This document shows, one piece after another, positions 17,472-25,795 of a stretch of 64,000 bases of DNA. The translations under genes and the position numbers were made by a program. Position 1 is the stretch's first letter. Each line of letters opens with the position of its first letter. The notes below the pieces were generated by a model that saw only the letters and a program-made list of their open reading frames with translations, did no database searches and had not been told where the DNA came from. This stretch comes from Rhodospirillaceae bacterium (GTDB taxonomy: Bacteria > Pseudomonadota > Alphaproteobacteria > UBA8366): contig PARQ01000007.1 in assembly GCA_002711555.1 (NCBI GenBank), positions 34,349 to 98,348 of the forward strand. The letters are read 5' to 3'.

Positions 17472-19118
17472 TTACATATTGGGGTAGTTCGGCCCTTCTC
17501 CACCTTGCGGTGTAACCCAATCAATATTTTGGGTCGGGTCCTTAATATCACAGGTCTTACAGTGAACACAATTTTGCGCATTGATTTGTAACCTAGGGCC
17601 AGCATCACTATCGCCTGGAATAATTTCGTATACACCGGCTGGGCAATAGCGTTGTTCTGGAGCGTCATAAGTCGCAAGATTGTGATTAATCGGAACATCT
17701 GCATTCTTTAAAGTCAGATGTACTGGCTGATCCTCCTCGTGATTAGTAGCTGAGAACGATACGTTTGTTAGACGGTCAAAAGTGATTTCACCGTCGGGTT
17801 TTGGATAATTGATCGGAACACAATCAGCCGCTTTTTTTAAACTCTCGTGGTCGGCATGGGCATGACTAAGTGTCCAAGGGGCCCTGCCACGGAAAAGCAT
17901 CTGGTCTATACCGGTGTAAAGTGTGGCTACCCAAAGGCCCCATTTAAAGGCAGGGCGAACATTACGCGCTTGTTTTAGCTCCTCATATACCCAGCTTTTC
18001 TCGAACGCATCTGCGTAAGCAAGTAGTTCGGCGGGAGCGTTTCCACCGGTCAATGCGTCAAAGGCCGCCTCCGCCGCCAGCATACCTGTTTTCATGGCGG
18101 TGTGACTGCCCTTAATTTTTGGCATATTTACAGTCCCAGCTTCACAACCAACAAGGACCCCCCCCGGAAATACTAATTTTGGCAATGATTGCAGGCCACC
18201 CTCGTTTATAGCCCGTGCTCCGTAAGCCACTCTTCGACCGTTTTCAAGATAAGGTCTAATTTTTGGGTGTGTTTTAAAACGTTGAAATTCCTCGTAAGGG
18301 GAAAGATATGGGTTTGAGTAATCCAATCCTACAACGTAACCAACAGACACCTGGTTGTTTTCGAGGTGATATAAAAATGATCCACCATAGGTATCGTTCT
18401 GAAGGGGCCAACCAGCACTATGCAAGATGAGGCCTTCCTGATGCTTGTCTGGGTCAATCTCCCACAGTTCCTTCAACCCAATACCGTAAGTCTGCGGTTC
18501 GACGCCAGCACGTAGCTCAAACCTTTCCATCAGTATTTTACCTAAATGTCCACGACACCCCTCAGCAAAGAACGTGTACTTTGCATGAAGTTCAATCCCA
18601 GGCTGAAACATATCGCTCTTTTCACCTGACTTTGATACACCCATGTCACCGGTAGCAACACCACGCACGGCACCTTCGTCGTCATAAAGAATTTCTGATG
18701 CAGCAAAGCCAGGATAAATTTCAACGCCCAACCCTTCAGCCTGCTCTCCAAGCCATCGGCAAAAATTTGCTAGACTGATTATATAATTACCCTTGTTGTG
18801 CATTGCCGGGGGCAATAGGAAAGTGGGAATATTAACCGCTGATGATTCGGTAAGTAACATAAACTTCTCATCAGCAACCGGCGTGTTAAGCGGGGCACCC
18901 ATATCCTTCCAGTCAGAAAAAAGCTCGTTTAAAGCCCGAGGTTCTAAAACTGCACCGGATAAAATGTGTGCGCCTACTTCTGACCCTTTTTCCAATACGC
19001 AAACGCTGATTTCCGCGCCATTTTCAACACAAAGCTGCTTGAGTCGGATAGCCGCAGAAAGCCCTGCCGGCCCTCCGCCAACTATGACCACATCATATTC
19101 CATCGAGTCGCGTTCCAT
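17472..19118 (-). CDS. electron transfer flavoprotein-ubiquinone oxidoreductase
   Basis: ETF-QO passes electrons from ETF (reduced by acyl-CoA and other dehydrogenases) to ubiquinone at the inner membrane. The 548-residue length is typical. It has the N-terminal FAD-binding motif (VVIVGGGPAGLSAA), a GCEAGTVNMPKIKGSH segment, and the C-terminal 4Fe-4S ligands in CPAGVYE and NCVHCKTCDIKDP. ATG 19118 after GGAAAGGG is preferred to GTG 19139. Its promoter shares about 100 bases with the divergent uracil-DNA glycosylase gene, an arrangement I know from other alphaproteobacteria. The ETF subunits themselves are not in the window. Confidence 0.95.
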   Translation of the reverse strand: MERDSMEYDVVIVGGGPAGLSAAIRLKQLCVENGAEISVCVLEKGSEVGAHILSGAVLEPRALNELFSDWKDMGAPLNTPVADEKFMLLTESSAVNIPTFLLPPAMHNKGNYIISLANFCRWLGEQAEGLGVEIYPGFAASEILYDDEGAVRGVATGDMGVSKSGEKSDMFQPGIELHAKYTFFAEGCRGHLGKILMERFELRAGVEPQTYGIGLKELWEIDPDKHQEGLILHSAGWPLQNDTYGGSFLYHLENNQVSVGYVVGLDYSNPYLSPYEEFQRFKTHPKIRPYLENGRRVAYGARAINEGGLQSLPKLVFPGGVLVGCEAGTVNMPKIKGSHTAMKTGMLAAEAAFDALTGGNAPAELLAYADAFEKSWVYEELKQARNVRPAFKWGLWVATLYTGIDQMLFRGRAPWTLSHAHADHESLKKAADCVPINYPKPDGEITFDRLTNVSFSATNHEEDQPVHLTLKNADVPINHNLATYDAPEQRYCPAGVYEIIPGDSDAGPRLQINAQNCVHCKTCDIKDPTQNIDWVTPQGGEGPNYPNM

Positions 19119-19218
19119 GTGTCCCTTTCCGGATATCACAGACTTAATCTTTTGCGTTATCTCTCTACAGCAAAACGTTATATTAAGCTAAATAGTAACA
19201 GAGGGGGCCTCCGACAAG

Positions 19219-20058
19219 ATGGTAAATTATACTGACCGCTCAAAACTCAACTCTGCCCAAGCCCTTAAATGGCTTGTTGACATGGGAGCTGATGAAATAA
19301 CTTCAGATACGCCAATCAATCGTTTCGTAATACAACCCCAGAATAATAACCCAAAAATCAAAGACACCGCAACGCGAATAGTTCAGCCGGTGGATGAGCC
19401 AGTGTCTCGTCCTGCCCCGGTTGGCAAAAACCAAATGGCTCCCGCAGAGGGAGCGCATGACGCCGCCTCAGTGGCAGCGGCTGCTAAAGACATCAAAAAA
19501 CTGCGCGCGGCGGTTGAGCAGTTTGAAGGTTGTGCGTTAAAGTTCACAGCTACAACTACCGTGTTTTCAGATGGTAATCCGAATGCGGATCTGATGATAG
19601 TAGGAGAGGCTCCTGGAGTCGAGGAAGATAAGCGCGGACGCCCTTTCGTTGGTGCAAGCGGGGTTCTTCTTGATAAAATACTGCATAGCATTGATCTAGA
19701 TAGATCTAAAGACTGTTACATCACGAATGTACTTTTTTGGCGCCCCCCTGGTAATCGCAGCCCTACAAATTCTGAAATCGCAGCATGCCTGCCGTTTGTC
19801 TGGCGTCACATCGAGTTGAAAAATCCAAAAGTCATTATTTTGTTGGGCGGAACTGCTAGCAAAACAATTTTAAACACTCAGGAAGGCATAATGCGGTTGC
19901 GCGGAAAGTGGTCAAATATTCAGCTTGCAAATACGAAACGGGAAATTCCATGCATGCCAACATTTCATCCCTCATTTTTGTTGCGGCAACCCAACCAAAA
20001 ACGAGAGGCATGGCGTGACTTCCGTGCAGTGAAAACAAAATTGCTAGAATACTACTAA
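19219..20058 (+). CDS. uracil-DNA glycosylase, family 4/5-like (COG1573)
   Basis: A 279-residue protein whose C-terminal 190 residues are a UDG-superfamily domain that excises uracil from DNA. Motifs are MIVGEAPGVEEDKRGRPFVG (motif I and the following loop), TNVLFWRPPGNRSPT, and the C-terminal FHPSFLLRQP. The N-terminal 90 residues are variable and low-complexity, as usual in alphaproteobacterial homologues often annotated as phage-type DNA polymerase. The classic four-cysteine Fe-S pattern is incomplete: EGCALK keeps one cysteine of the first pair, the KCRPP-type cysteine is replaced (FWRPP), and AACLPF keeps the last. It starts at ATG 19219, 12 bases after GAGGGGG. Confidence 0.85.
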   Translation: MVNYTDRSKLNSAQALKWLVDMGADEITSDTPINRFVIQPQNNNPKIKDTATRIVQPVDEPVSRPAPVGKNQMAPAEGAHDAASVAAAAKDIKKLRAAVEQFEGCALKFTATTTVFSDGNPNADLMIVGEAPGVEEDKRGRPFVGASGVLLDKILHSIDLDRSKDCYITNVLFWRPPGNRSPTNSEIAACLPFVWRHIELKNPKVIILLGGTASKTILNTQEGIMRLRGKWSNIQLANTKREIPCMPTFHPSFLLRQPNQKREAWRDFRAVKTKLLEYY

Positions 20059-20082
20059 TTTGATATGTCCGATTGTCTCAAC

Positions 20083-20120
20083 AAAGGAGCAGTCGGCGGG
20101 CCCGACCCGATTTTTAAATG
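20083..20120 (+). promoter_or_regulatory. slt ribosome binding site separated from its ATG by a hairpin
   Basis: A strong Shine-Dalgarno AAAGGAG (20083-20089) lies 28 bases before the slt ATG (20118). Between them is a GC-rich stem GTCGG (20092-20096)/CCGAC (20102-20106) followed by TTTTT at 20111-20115. An upstream start is impossible because the codon before the ATG is TAA. Folding would shorten the effective spacing to about 13 bases; the same element could instead act as a terminator of the glycosylase gene. Confidence 0.45.
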
Positions 20121-21902
20121 AATATTGGTTACATACGAAAAGGCCTTGTTGCATTTATTGTTGTATATTCTGCGCTGATTAGTAAGCCAGCAGCTGCTGA
20201 TTATAGGGATAGTTCGGCACACACTTTACCCAATGTGCTTTCAGTGAAAGATGTTCGCCTCTATCAAAGAGTCTTTGCGCTTCAGCGAAGGGGAAAATGG
20301 GCTCAAGCCACTAAATTTTTTAAAAAAATCGATGACAAATCTCTGGAAAGCCATGTTTTGTTTCAACGTTACATGCATCCAACCAAACACAGGGCTCTAT
20401 TCCGTGAACTGAAGTCTTGGCTTAAAAAATTTCCTGATCGGCCTGGGGCGCGGCGAATCTACCGATTAGCAAAAAAACGAAGGCCCACAAAGAATACGAA
20501 AGTACCTCCACCTAAATTACCAAAGATACAAGGTGTATTGTCTGAAGAGATTATTTTTAGTAATGGAGTACCCCAAAAACCCCCAATTTCAAACAATAGC
20601 TCGAGGGAAGTTCGCCGGTTCCTGCGCCGCTTAAATGAGCTGATTGCAAAACGTAAGACAAAGGATGCCCATGCCCTCGTCAAAGCCAAAAGGAATTCTA
20701 GAGTTTTGGGGAACCATGGGCTTACTCAAGCCTACGCTATATTAGCAAGAGGTTATTACCATGAGAAAAAAGACCATATGGTAGCGGTTCTCGCTAACCG
20801 TGCTGCAAAGCATATGCCTGTTGGTAACGGAGACTCAAATTGGTGGGCAGGCTTAGCAAGCTGGCGCGCGGGAAACTTTGAAAAGTCTGCTATCTATTTT
20901 TCTAAATTGTCTCAAGATAGAACGATAATGACACCTCTTCAGACAGCCGCAGCTTTTTGGGCAGCACGTTCATTCTTGAGAGCCGCACAACCAGTTCAAG
21001 TCAATCACTACCTCAGTATCGCGGCTCAGAAACCCCGTACATTTTATGGAATGCTCGCATGCCATCTGCTAGGCACCGCCCCTGTGCTTAATTGGCACAT
21101 ACCCCCCCTTGAGACGCAGGATGCCGATGCAATGAAACGTCACCCTCGCCTTAGACGCGCTTTGGCATTAATTCAGCTTAATCAATGGGTAAGGGCCGAA
21201 GCTGAAATGAAATTTGTTGTTCTTCGAGCATCCGAACAAAACACCCGAATACTGCTAAATGTTGCAATTCGAGGCAAGCTACCTCGACTTTCCTATCGAC
21301 TGGGACACACAATCATTGATGAAGATGGAAAACCATTCGATGGTGCCTTGTATCCTTTGCCGGCTTGGAAACCAGCAAACGGTTTCTTCCTAGATAAGGC
21401 TCTGATCTTTGCGTTGATGCGTCAGGAGTCAAGATTTCGTTCGCGTGCCCGAAGTCGCATGGGAGCTACTGGGCTCATGCAATTAATGCCGCGCACAGCC
21501 CGCCATATTGCGGGACATAAAATGTGGAATGGCCGACGCTCATCCTTGTCTGATCCAGTGCTAAATATTACGTTAGGTCAAAAATACCTGCATCGTCTGA
21601 TTAAGAATGATCTTATAGGCAAAAATCTTTTTTACATGATTGCTGCATATAACAGTGGGCCAGGTAATCTTTTGCGTTGGCAAAAAGAAATAGATTACCA
21701 ATCTGACCCCCTTTTATTCATCGAAAGTATTCCAGCCCGCGAAACGCGCACTTTTTTGGAACGTGTGTTAGTAAATTATTGGATTTACCGTGAGCACCTT
21801 AAACAAAAAACTCCTTCGTTACATGCTCTTGCGTCAGGGAAATGGCCCACATACATTGCACTAGATCAAAGCGCTAAGGACATTACAAATCATGCGAAAT
21901 AA
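20118..21902 (+). CDS. slt: soluble lytic murein transglycosylase
   Basis: Slt-type enzymes cleave peptidoglycan glycan strands in the periplasm, leaving 1,6-anhydro ends. The 594-residue protein starts with a signal peptide (cleavage probably after AAA near residue 28), has a long alpha-helical superhelix (residues about 60-420), and a C-terminal SLT domain. The catalytic glutamate is in LMRQESRF (about residue 436), followed by the family motifs GATGLMQLMP and MIAAYNSGPGNLLRW. Its end overlaps the moaB start by 11 bases. The 5' region has an unusual hairpin between ribosome binding site and start. Confidence 0.92.
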   Translation: MNIGYIRKGLVAFIVVYSALISKPAAADYRDSSAHTLPNVLSVKDVRLYQRVFALQRRGKWAQATKFFKKIDDKSLESHVLFQRYMHPTKHRALFRELKSWLKKFPDRPGARRIYRLAKKRRPTKNTKVPPPKLPKIQGVLSEEIIFSNGVPQKPPISNNSSREVRRFLRRLNELIAKRKTKDAHALVKAKRNSRVLGNHGLTQAYAILARGYYHEKKDHMVAVLANRAAKHMPVGNGDSNWWAGLASWRAGNFEKSAIYFSKLSQDRTIMTPLQTAAAFWAARSFLRAAQPVQVNHYLSIAAQKPRTFYGMLACHLLGTAPVLNWHIPPLETQDADAMKRHPRLRRALALIQLNQWVRAEAEMKFVVLRASEQNTRILLNVAIRGKLPRLSYRLGHTIIDEDGKPFDGALYPLPAWKPANGFFLDKALIFALMRQESRFRSRARSRMGATGLMQLMPRTARHIAGHKMWNGRRSSLSDPVLNITLGQKYLHRLIKNDLIGKNLFYMIAAYNSGPGNLLRWQKEIDYQSDPLLFIESIPARETRTFLERVLVNYWIYREHLKQKTPSLHALASGKWPTYIALDQSAKDITNHAK

Positions 21903-22413
21903 TATTTCAATGACCTCAGTCAATATTGCAATACTTACCATCTCAGATTCTCGAAGAAAAAAGGATGATCAATCTGGCGATTTGCTTGAGCAACGCATCA
22001 GTGAAGCCGGTCATAATTTAGTATTCCGAGATGTAGTAGAGGATGATGTAGGGAAAATCGTTGCCAGACTCGCTCCATGGATTGATGAAACGGAGGTGGA
22101 TGTAATCATCACCACTGGCGGCACCGGGATAACCGGACGGGATGTTACGCCAGAGGCCGTAGAGCAGCTTTGGGATAAAGAAATCCCGGGTTTCGGGGAA
22201 TTATTCCGTTGGATAAGCTACCAAAAAATCGCTACGTCAACGATTCAAAGCCGGGCCTGCGCTGGGGTCGCCAACGGCACTTACATCTTCTGCTTACCTG
22301 GTTCACCCAACGCATGCCGCGATGGCTGGGACGAGATTTTGATTTATCAATTAGATAGCCGACACAGTCCATGTAACTTTGTTGAGCTCATGCCTCGACT
22401 GAGAGAACATTAG
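21892..22413 (+). CDS. moaB: molybdenum cofactor biosynthesis protein B
   Basis: MoaB/MogA-family protein, 173 residues, involved in molybdopterin adenylylation or a related cofactor step. Seen are IAILTISDSRR at the N-terminus, the pterin-binding TTGGTGITGRDVTPEA (about residues 73-88) and the C-terminal FCLPGSPNACRDGWDEIL. The ATG at 21892 lies within the end of slt, with AAGGA 11 bases upstream; the ATG at 21910 is an alternative. Other Mo-cofactor genes are not in the window. Confidence 0.93.
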   Translation: MRNNISMTSVNIAILTISDSRRKKDDQSGDLLEQRISEAGHNLVFRDVVEDDVGKIVARLAPWIDETEVDVIITTGGTGITGRDVTPEAVEQLWDKEIPGFGELFRWISYQKIATSTIQSRACAGVANGTYIFCLPGSPNACRDGWDEILIYQLDSRHSPCNFVELMPRLREH

Positions 22414-22481
22414 TATTTTCTTCAAATGTAATTATCATATACAACGCCTCCTATCGGGCCAATGATGTCAGGCTTTTTAAT

Positions 22482-23084
22482 TTATAAGTTGTATTTTTTA
22501 CCTGTTTTTCTCCAAATCTCGTAACTTTTACCATCATCTACATCTAACAATTTTCTAATTAACGAATATGTGTGACGGTGATCGAGATTAGCCAATGTAT
22601 CGTTAAGGGTGTATTGGCTTGACCACCGAACATTCCGAAAAATAGCTGGTAACGGTCGGCGACGGGCTTGCCCTATAAGCCAAAACCCCCCATCATGCGC
22701 TGGTCCTAACACTATATCTTTTTGACCTAGTTCTGAGAATGCTTCGTAAATATCATTACGCGAAATGTTCGGAATGTCGCTTCCTATGATGATAACAGGC
22801 CCAGAGGGCATAGCCTCCATAACTCGTCTCATTCTATCGCCCAAATCACCGTGTCCTTGTTCCATTATGTGCACAGTACGGAGAGTGACATTCGACCAAC
22901 GAGTTGGTGCGCCAGTGATTGCCAAGCTTGTGCGCCAACGTCGGTCTCTGGAAAGTCTCCTCAAAGTTGAGCGCAAATTACGTTCATAGAATTGAAGTGC
23001 GGCTAAACTGCCAATGTCGTGCCCTAGCCGGCGCTTAACTGCCCCGAGGTGTGGTGCTTTTGCAAGTATCACAAGGTGTCTCAT
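22482..23084 (-). CDS. TIGR04282-type (DUF2064) glycosyltransferase
   Basis: A 200-residue protein of the DUF2064/TIGR04282 family, nucleotide-diphospho-sugar-transferase fold. Features are ILAKAPHLGAVKRRLGHDIG at the N-terminus, GDLGDRM, the conserved VIIIGSDIPNIS (about residues 95-106) and LGPAHDGGFWLIG. The family is named for arsenosugar biosynthesis clusters, but many members occur without arsenic genes. Its ATG overlaps the stop of the preceding TIGR04283 gene by four bases, so the two are made together. No arsM or radical-SAM arsS is nearby. Confidence 0.85.
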   Translation of the reverse strand: MRHLVILAKAPHLGAVKRRLGHDIGSLAALQFYERNLRSTLRRLSRDRRWRTSLAITGAPTRWSNVTLRTVHIMEQGHGDLGDRMRRVMEAMPSGPVIIIGSDIPNISRNDIYEAFSELGQKDIVLGPAHDGGFWLIGQARRRPLPAIFRNVRWSSQYTLNDTLANLDHRHTYSLIRKLLDVDDGKSYEIWRKTGKKYNL

Positions 23085-23779
23085 ATAGCCTCGTATATGT
23101 TTTTTATTTTAGCAGGCGACACGCCTAAGAAGAAAAGCAACAAACAAAACAAGTTGTATATTGTGCGGAACAGATACCCGTATTTCTGATACCGAACAGC
23201 CGAAGTTGTCGCGGTAATACAAACTTCGCGAAGATTATTTCGCCCGATCCGGCGAACAAGATCAACATCCTCCATCAATGGGATTTCAGCATACCCACCA
23301 ACCGCTTCATAAAGGTCTCTCGAAACGAATAAGCCCTGATCACCGTAGGGCAAGGAAAATAAGCGACAACGAAGGGATACTAACCGGGCTATTAAGTATG
23401 GCCGTATTCCGGTGTCTTCCAAAGCAAATCGGAAATATCCAGCGTGGCATTTATTCTTCTGCATAAAATTTCGCAGGTGCTTTTCCCACCCCGGAGATAA
23501 CCTGGTATCCGCATGGAGTATTAACAACCATGACCCCGAAGCAGCCTGCACACCGCGCTGCAACTGTTTGCCTCGGCCGGCCGGCCCTTTAATGAATTCT
23601 GCCCCGCATGCCGAAGCAATTTCTTCAGTAGCGTCGTTAGAGCCGCCATCTGAAAAAATCACTTCCCGAATCAAATCAAGTCCATCCAAGGTCCCAAGAG
23701 ATTCAAGCGTAGCACTCACAACATGCGCAACATTAAGAGTGGGTATAATAATGCTTATTTTGTCCACCTTGTTTCCCAA
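23081..23779 (-). CDS. TIGR04283-type family 2 glycosyltransferase
   Basis: A 232-residue GT2-family protein. It shows SIIIPTLNVAHVVSATLESL at the N-terminus, the nucleotide-binding FSDGGSNDATEEIA (about residue 44), the metal-site segment LHADTRLSPGW (about residues 93-103), and PLMEDVDLVRRI (about residue 167). A hydrophobic C-terminal segment (YNLFCLLLFFLGVS) probably contacts the membrane. It is the upstream member of the overlapping TIGR04283-TIGR04282 pair. Acceptor and product are unknown. Confidence 0.87.
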   Translation of the reverse strand: MGNKVDKISIIIPTLNVAHVVSATLESLGTLDGLDLIREVIFSDGGSNDATEEIASACGAEFIKGPAGRGKQLQRGVQAASGSWLLILHADTRLSPGWEKHLRNFMQKNKCHAGYFRFALEDTGIRPYLIARLVSLRCRLFSLPYGDQGLFVSRDLYEAVGGYAEIPLMEDVDLVRRIGRNNLREVCITATTSAVRYQKYGYLFRTIYNLFCLLLFFLGVSPAKIKNIYEAI

Positions 23780-24187
23780 TTTTGTAAACTTCCTTTAAAT
23801 TTTTTCCAGAGAGGTTTGTAACTGTGTTGTGAGTTCTTTCTTATAAATTAGGTTTGAGGTTTACATTTGCAGAAACGTAATTTTCAATATTTTGAGTGAG
23901 AATTGTAAAATGACTTCTTTTAGAGTGTTATCAGCTCTAAAATACATGGGTTTTCGAATGCGATCCAACAGGCAAGGTTTCAGAAAAGAAGCGTAGCATT
24001 GCGGTTTCGAACAAATAGAATTTGCTCACGCTACATATGTTTATTATCTACGTATTACATAAATTTGTATCAGCATCTTAAAGCCCCTGTTCGGAATGAC
24101 AAGGTTTACAAGAACAAAATGTAAGTACCCAAAATAAATAGTATTTTCGTACGCGTGCTAGGCAAATTTAGTTAGAAGCAATACACC
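23780..24187. other. 408-bp intergenic region with an inverted repeat and a possible 28-codon ORF
   Basis: The region lies between divergent genes and must hold both promoters. It contains the perfect inverted repeat TTTTAGAG (23918-23925)/CTCTAAAA (23935-23942). A small plus-strand ORF (23910-23996) would encode a basic 28-residue peptide beginning MTSFRVLSALKYMGF; the inverted repeat lies within it. Coding potential is unproven. I see nothing else. Confidence 0.4.
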
Positions 24188-25525
24188 ATGGAACACGGAA
24201 GCGATTTTACAGGGCTAGCGATCGTTGCTGCAGCCGCAACACTATGCGGAATGGCATTGGCGCGCTTAAAACAGCCGCCGATCGTCGGTTATATTTTTGC
24301 GGGCATTATTCTAGGACCATCCGCATTTGCTATTGTGGAGGACCGAGTGCTGATTGGACCGCTGGCAGAACTCGGCGTTCTGATGCTGCTTTTTTTTATC
24401 GGCATGGAGCTCTCACTCCGCAGCTTCCGTCGCATTTGGCGTATTGCAGTTGGTGTAGCCGCCTTACAGGTAATTGTTTCTCTTGTCGTGATGCTATTGT
24501 TTCGCTGGGCGCTTGACTGGCCACTTGAACACGCCATTCTATTTGCATTCGTCTTGGCGCTGAGCAGCACCGCCGTAGCCATACGAATGCTGGAGGATAC
24601 CGGCGAACTCCGAAGCCGTGTCGGCATGATTGCGGTCGGAATTCTTATTGCGCAAGATCTTGCTGTAGCACCGATGTTGTTAGTGCTTGAAAGTTTGAGC
24701 AAGGATGTGACCGCCTTTAACGTAATTGTGAAAGTCACCATAACCATTGCACTTCTCGTTTTCGCAGTTCTCTACTTCAGTCGACGCCAGGCTATAGACT
24801 TACCGCTGGGAAAAATTGCAGAGGATAAGAGGGAGTTAGTTCCTCTTGCTGCCCTCACGGGATGTTTTGGATCGGCCGCCCTAGCTGGCCTGCTCGGCCT
24901 TTCACCAGCGTTCGGTGCTTTCATGGCAGGACTATTTGTAGGCAACAGCCGGCAGCGATCATTGTTTTTTGATTTAGCAAAACCAATAGAAAATATTTTA
25001 CTAATGGTTTTCTTTCTTTCAATCGGTCTCTTAATTGATCTCCAATTTTTGTTGGATAATCTCGGCTTGGTTATGATTCTATGGCTTTTTGTTTCAGTGT
25101 TTAAAACGGCTTTAAATGTTGGGCTTTTACATTTGTTTGGTGAGCCCTGGCGTCATGCATTCCTCGCAAGTTTGATGTTAGCGCAAATTGGCGAGTTTTC
25201 CTTTGTACTGGGCGCTGTTGCAATGGACCATAGAATAATAACGAGCGAGACCCATCGCTTGATAGTTGCCATTACGGTACTTTCACTGATAATTAGCCCA
25301 CTTTGGCTGAACACCATGCATAGATTGCAACATCGCGCTACCGATAGAATACATAGTCTTGGGCCTCTCCTACATTTTGTATATTACCGTGAGTGGCGTT
25401 TCATCAACGGAGTAAGCCGGAATGCCTTTATCAGAATGAAATTTATGTTACGAAAACTTAGGCACTTCTGGATCAAGATTTCAGAGCAGTCTTTTAAGCA
25501 GACGAAAGGTTATGACAAAGATTGA
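24188..25525 (+). CDS. CPA2-family cation:proton antiporter (KefB/KefC-like membrane domain)
   Basis: A 445-residue inner-membrane protein with about 12 hydrophobic segments. The family segments KQPPIVGYIFAGIILGPS, ELGVLMLLFFIGMELSLRSF, ALSSTAVAIRMLED and GLSPAFGAFMAGLFVGN are present, as in KefB/KefC-type Na+ or K+/H+ exchangers. Unlike KefC (about 620 residues) it ends some 60 residues after the last helix in a basic tail and has no TrkA-N nucleotide-binding domain, so glutathione or NAD gating as in KefC is unlikely. ATG 24188 has no strong ribosome binding site. Confidence 0.85.
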   Translation: MEHGSDFTGLAIVAAAATLCGMALARLKQPPIVGYIFAGIILGPSAFAIVEDRVLIGPLAELGVLMLLFFIGMELSLRSFRRIWRIAVGVAALQVIVSLVVMLLFRWALDWPLEHAILFAFVLALSSTAVAIRMLEDTGELRSRVGMIAVGILIAQDLAVAPMLLVLESLSKDVTAFNVIVKVTITIALLVFAVLYFSRRQAIDLPLGKIAEDKRELVPLAALTGCFGSAALAGLLGLSPAFGAFMAGLFVGNSRQRSLFFDLAKPIENILLMVFFLSIGLLIDLQFLLDNLGLVMILWLFVSVFKTALNVGLLHLFGEPWRHAFLASLMLAQIGEFSFVLGAVAMDHRIITSETHRLIVAITVLSLIISPLWLNTMHRLQHRATDRIHSLGPLLHFVYYREWRFINGVSRNAFIRMKFMLRKLRHFWIKISEQSFKQTKGYDKD

Positions 25526-25795
25526 AAAAGCGGATTTAGCAATGTGAAAAATAGTCGGGCTTAAAGCAGGGCAGTCGACCCAAATGAAGCCTGATAATCC
25601 ATCTTCACACCTTCCTTTATTTGCACTTTATAATCAATATCTGGTATAGTTCCAGCCTAATAAATCGTAGCCATGAAGGGATATAGATAATATTCCCTCT
25701 TTGCTCAAAGGCTGCGCAGGGACTGGTGACTTACTAGACGTTTATCTGTTCAGCCTTCAAGGCAGGGCAACAGAGATGCACCTTAGGGGGGGAAA

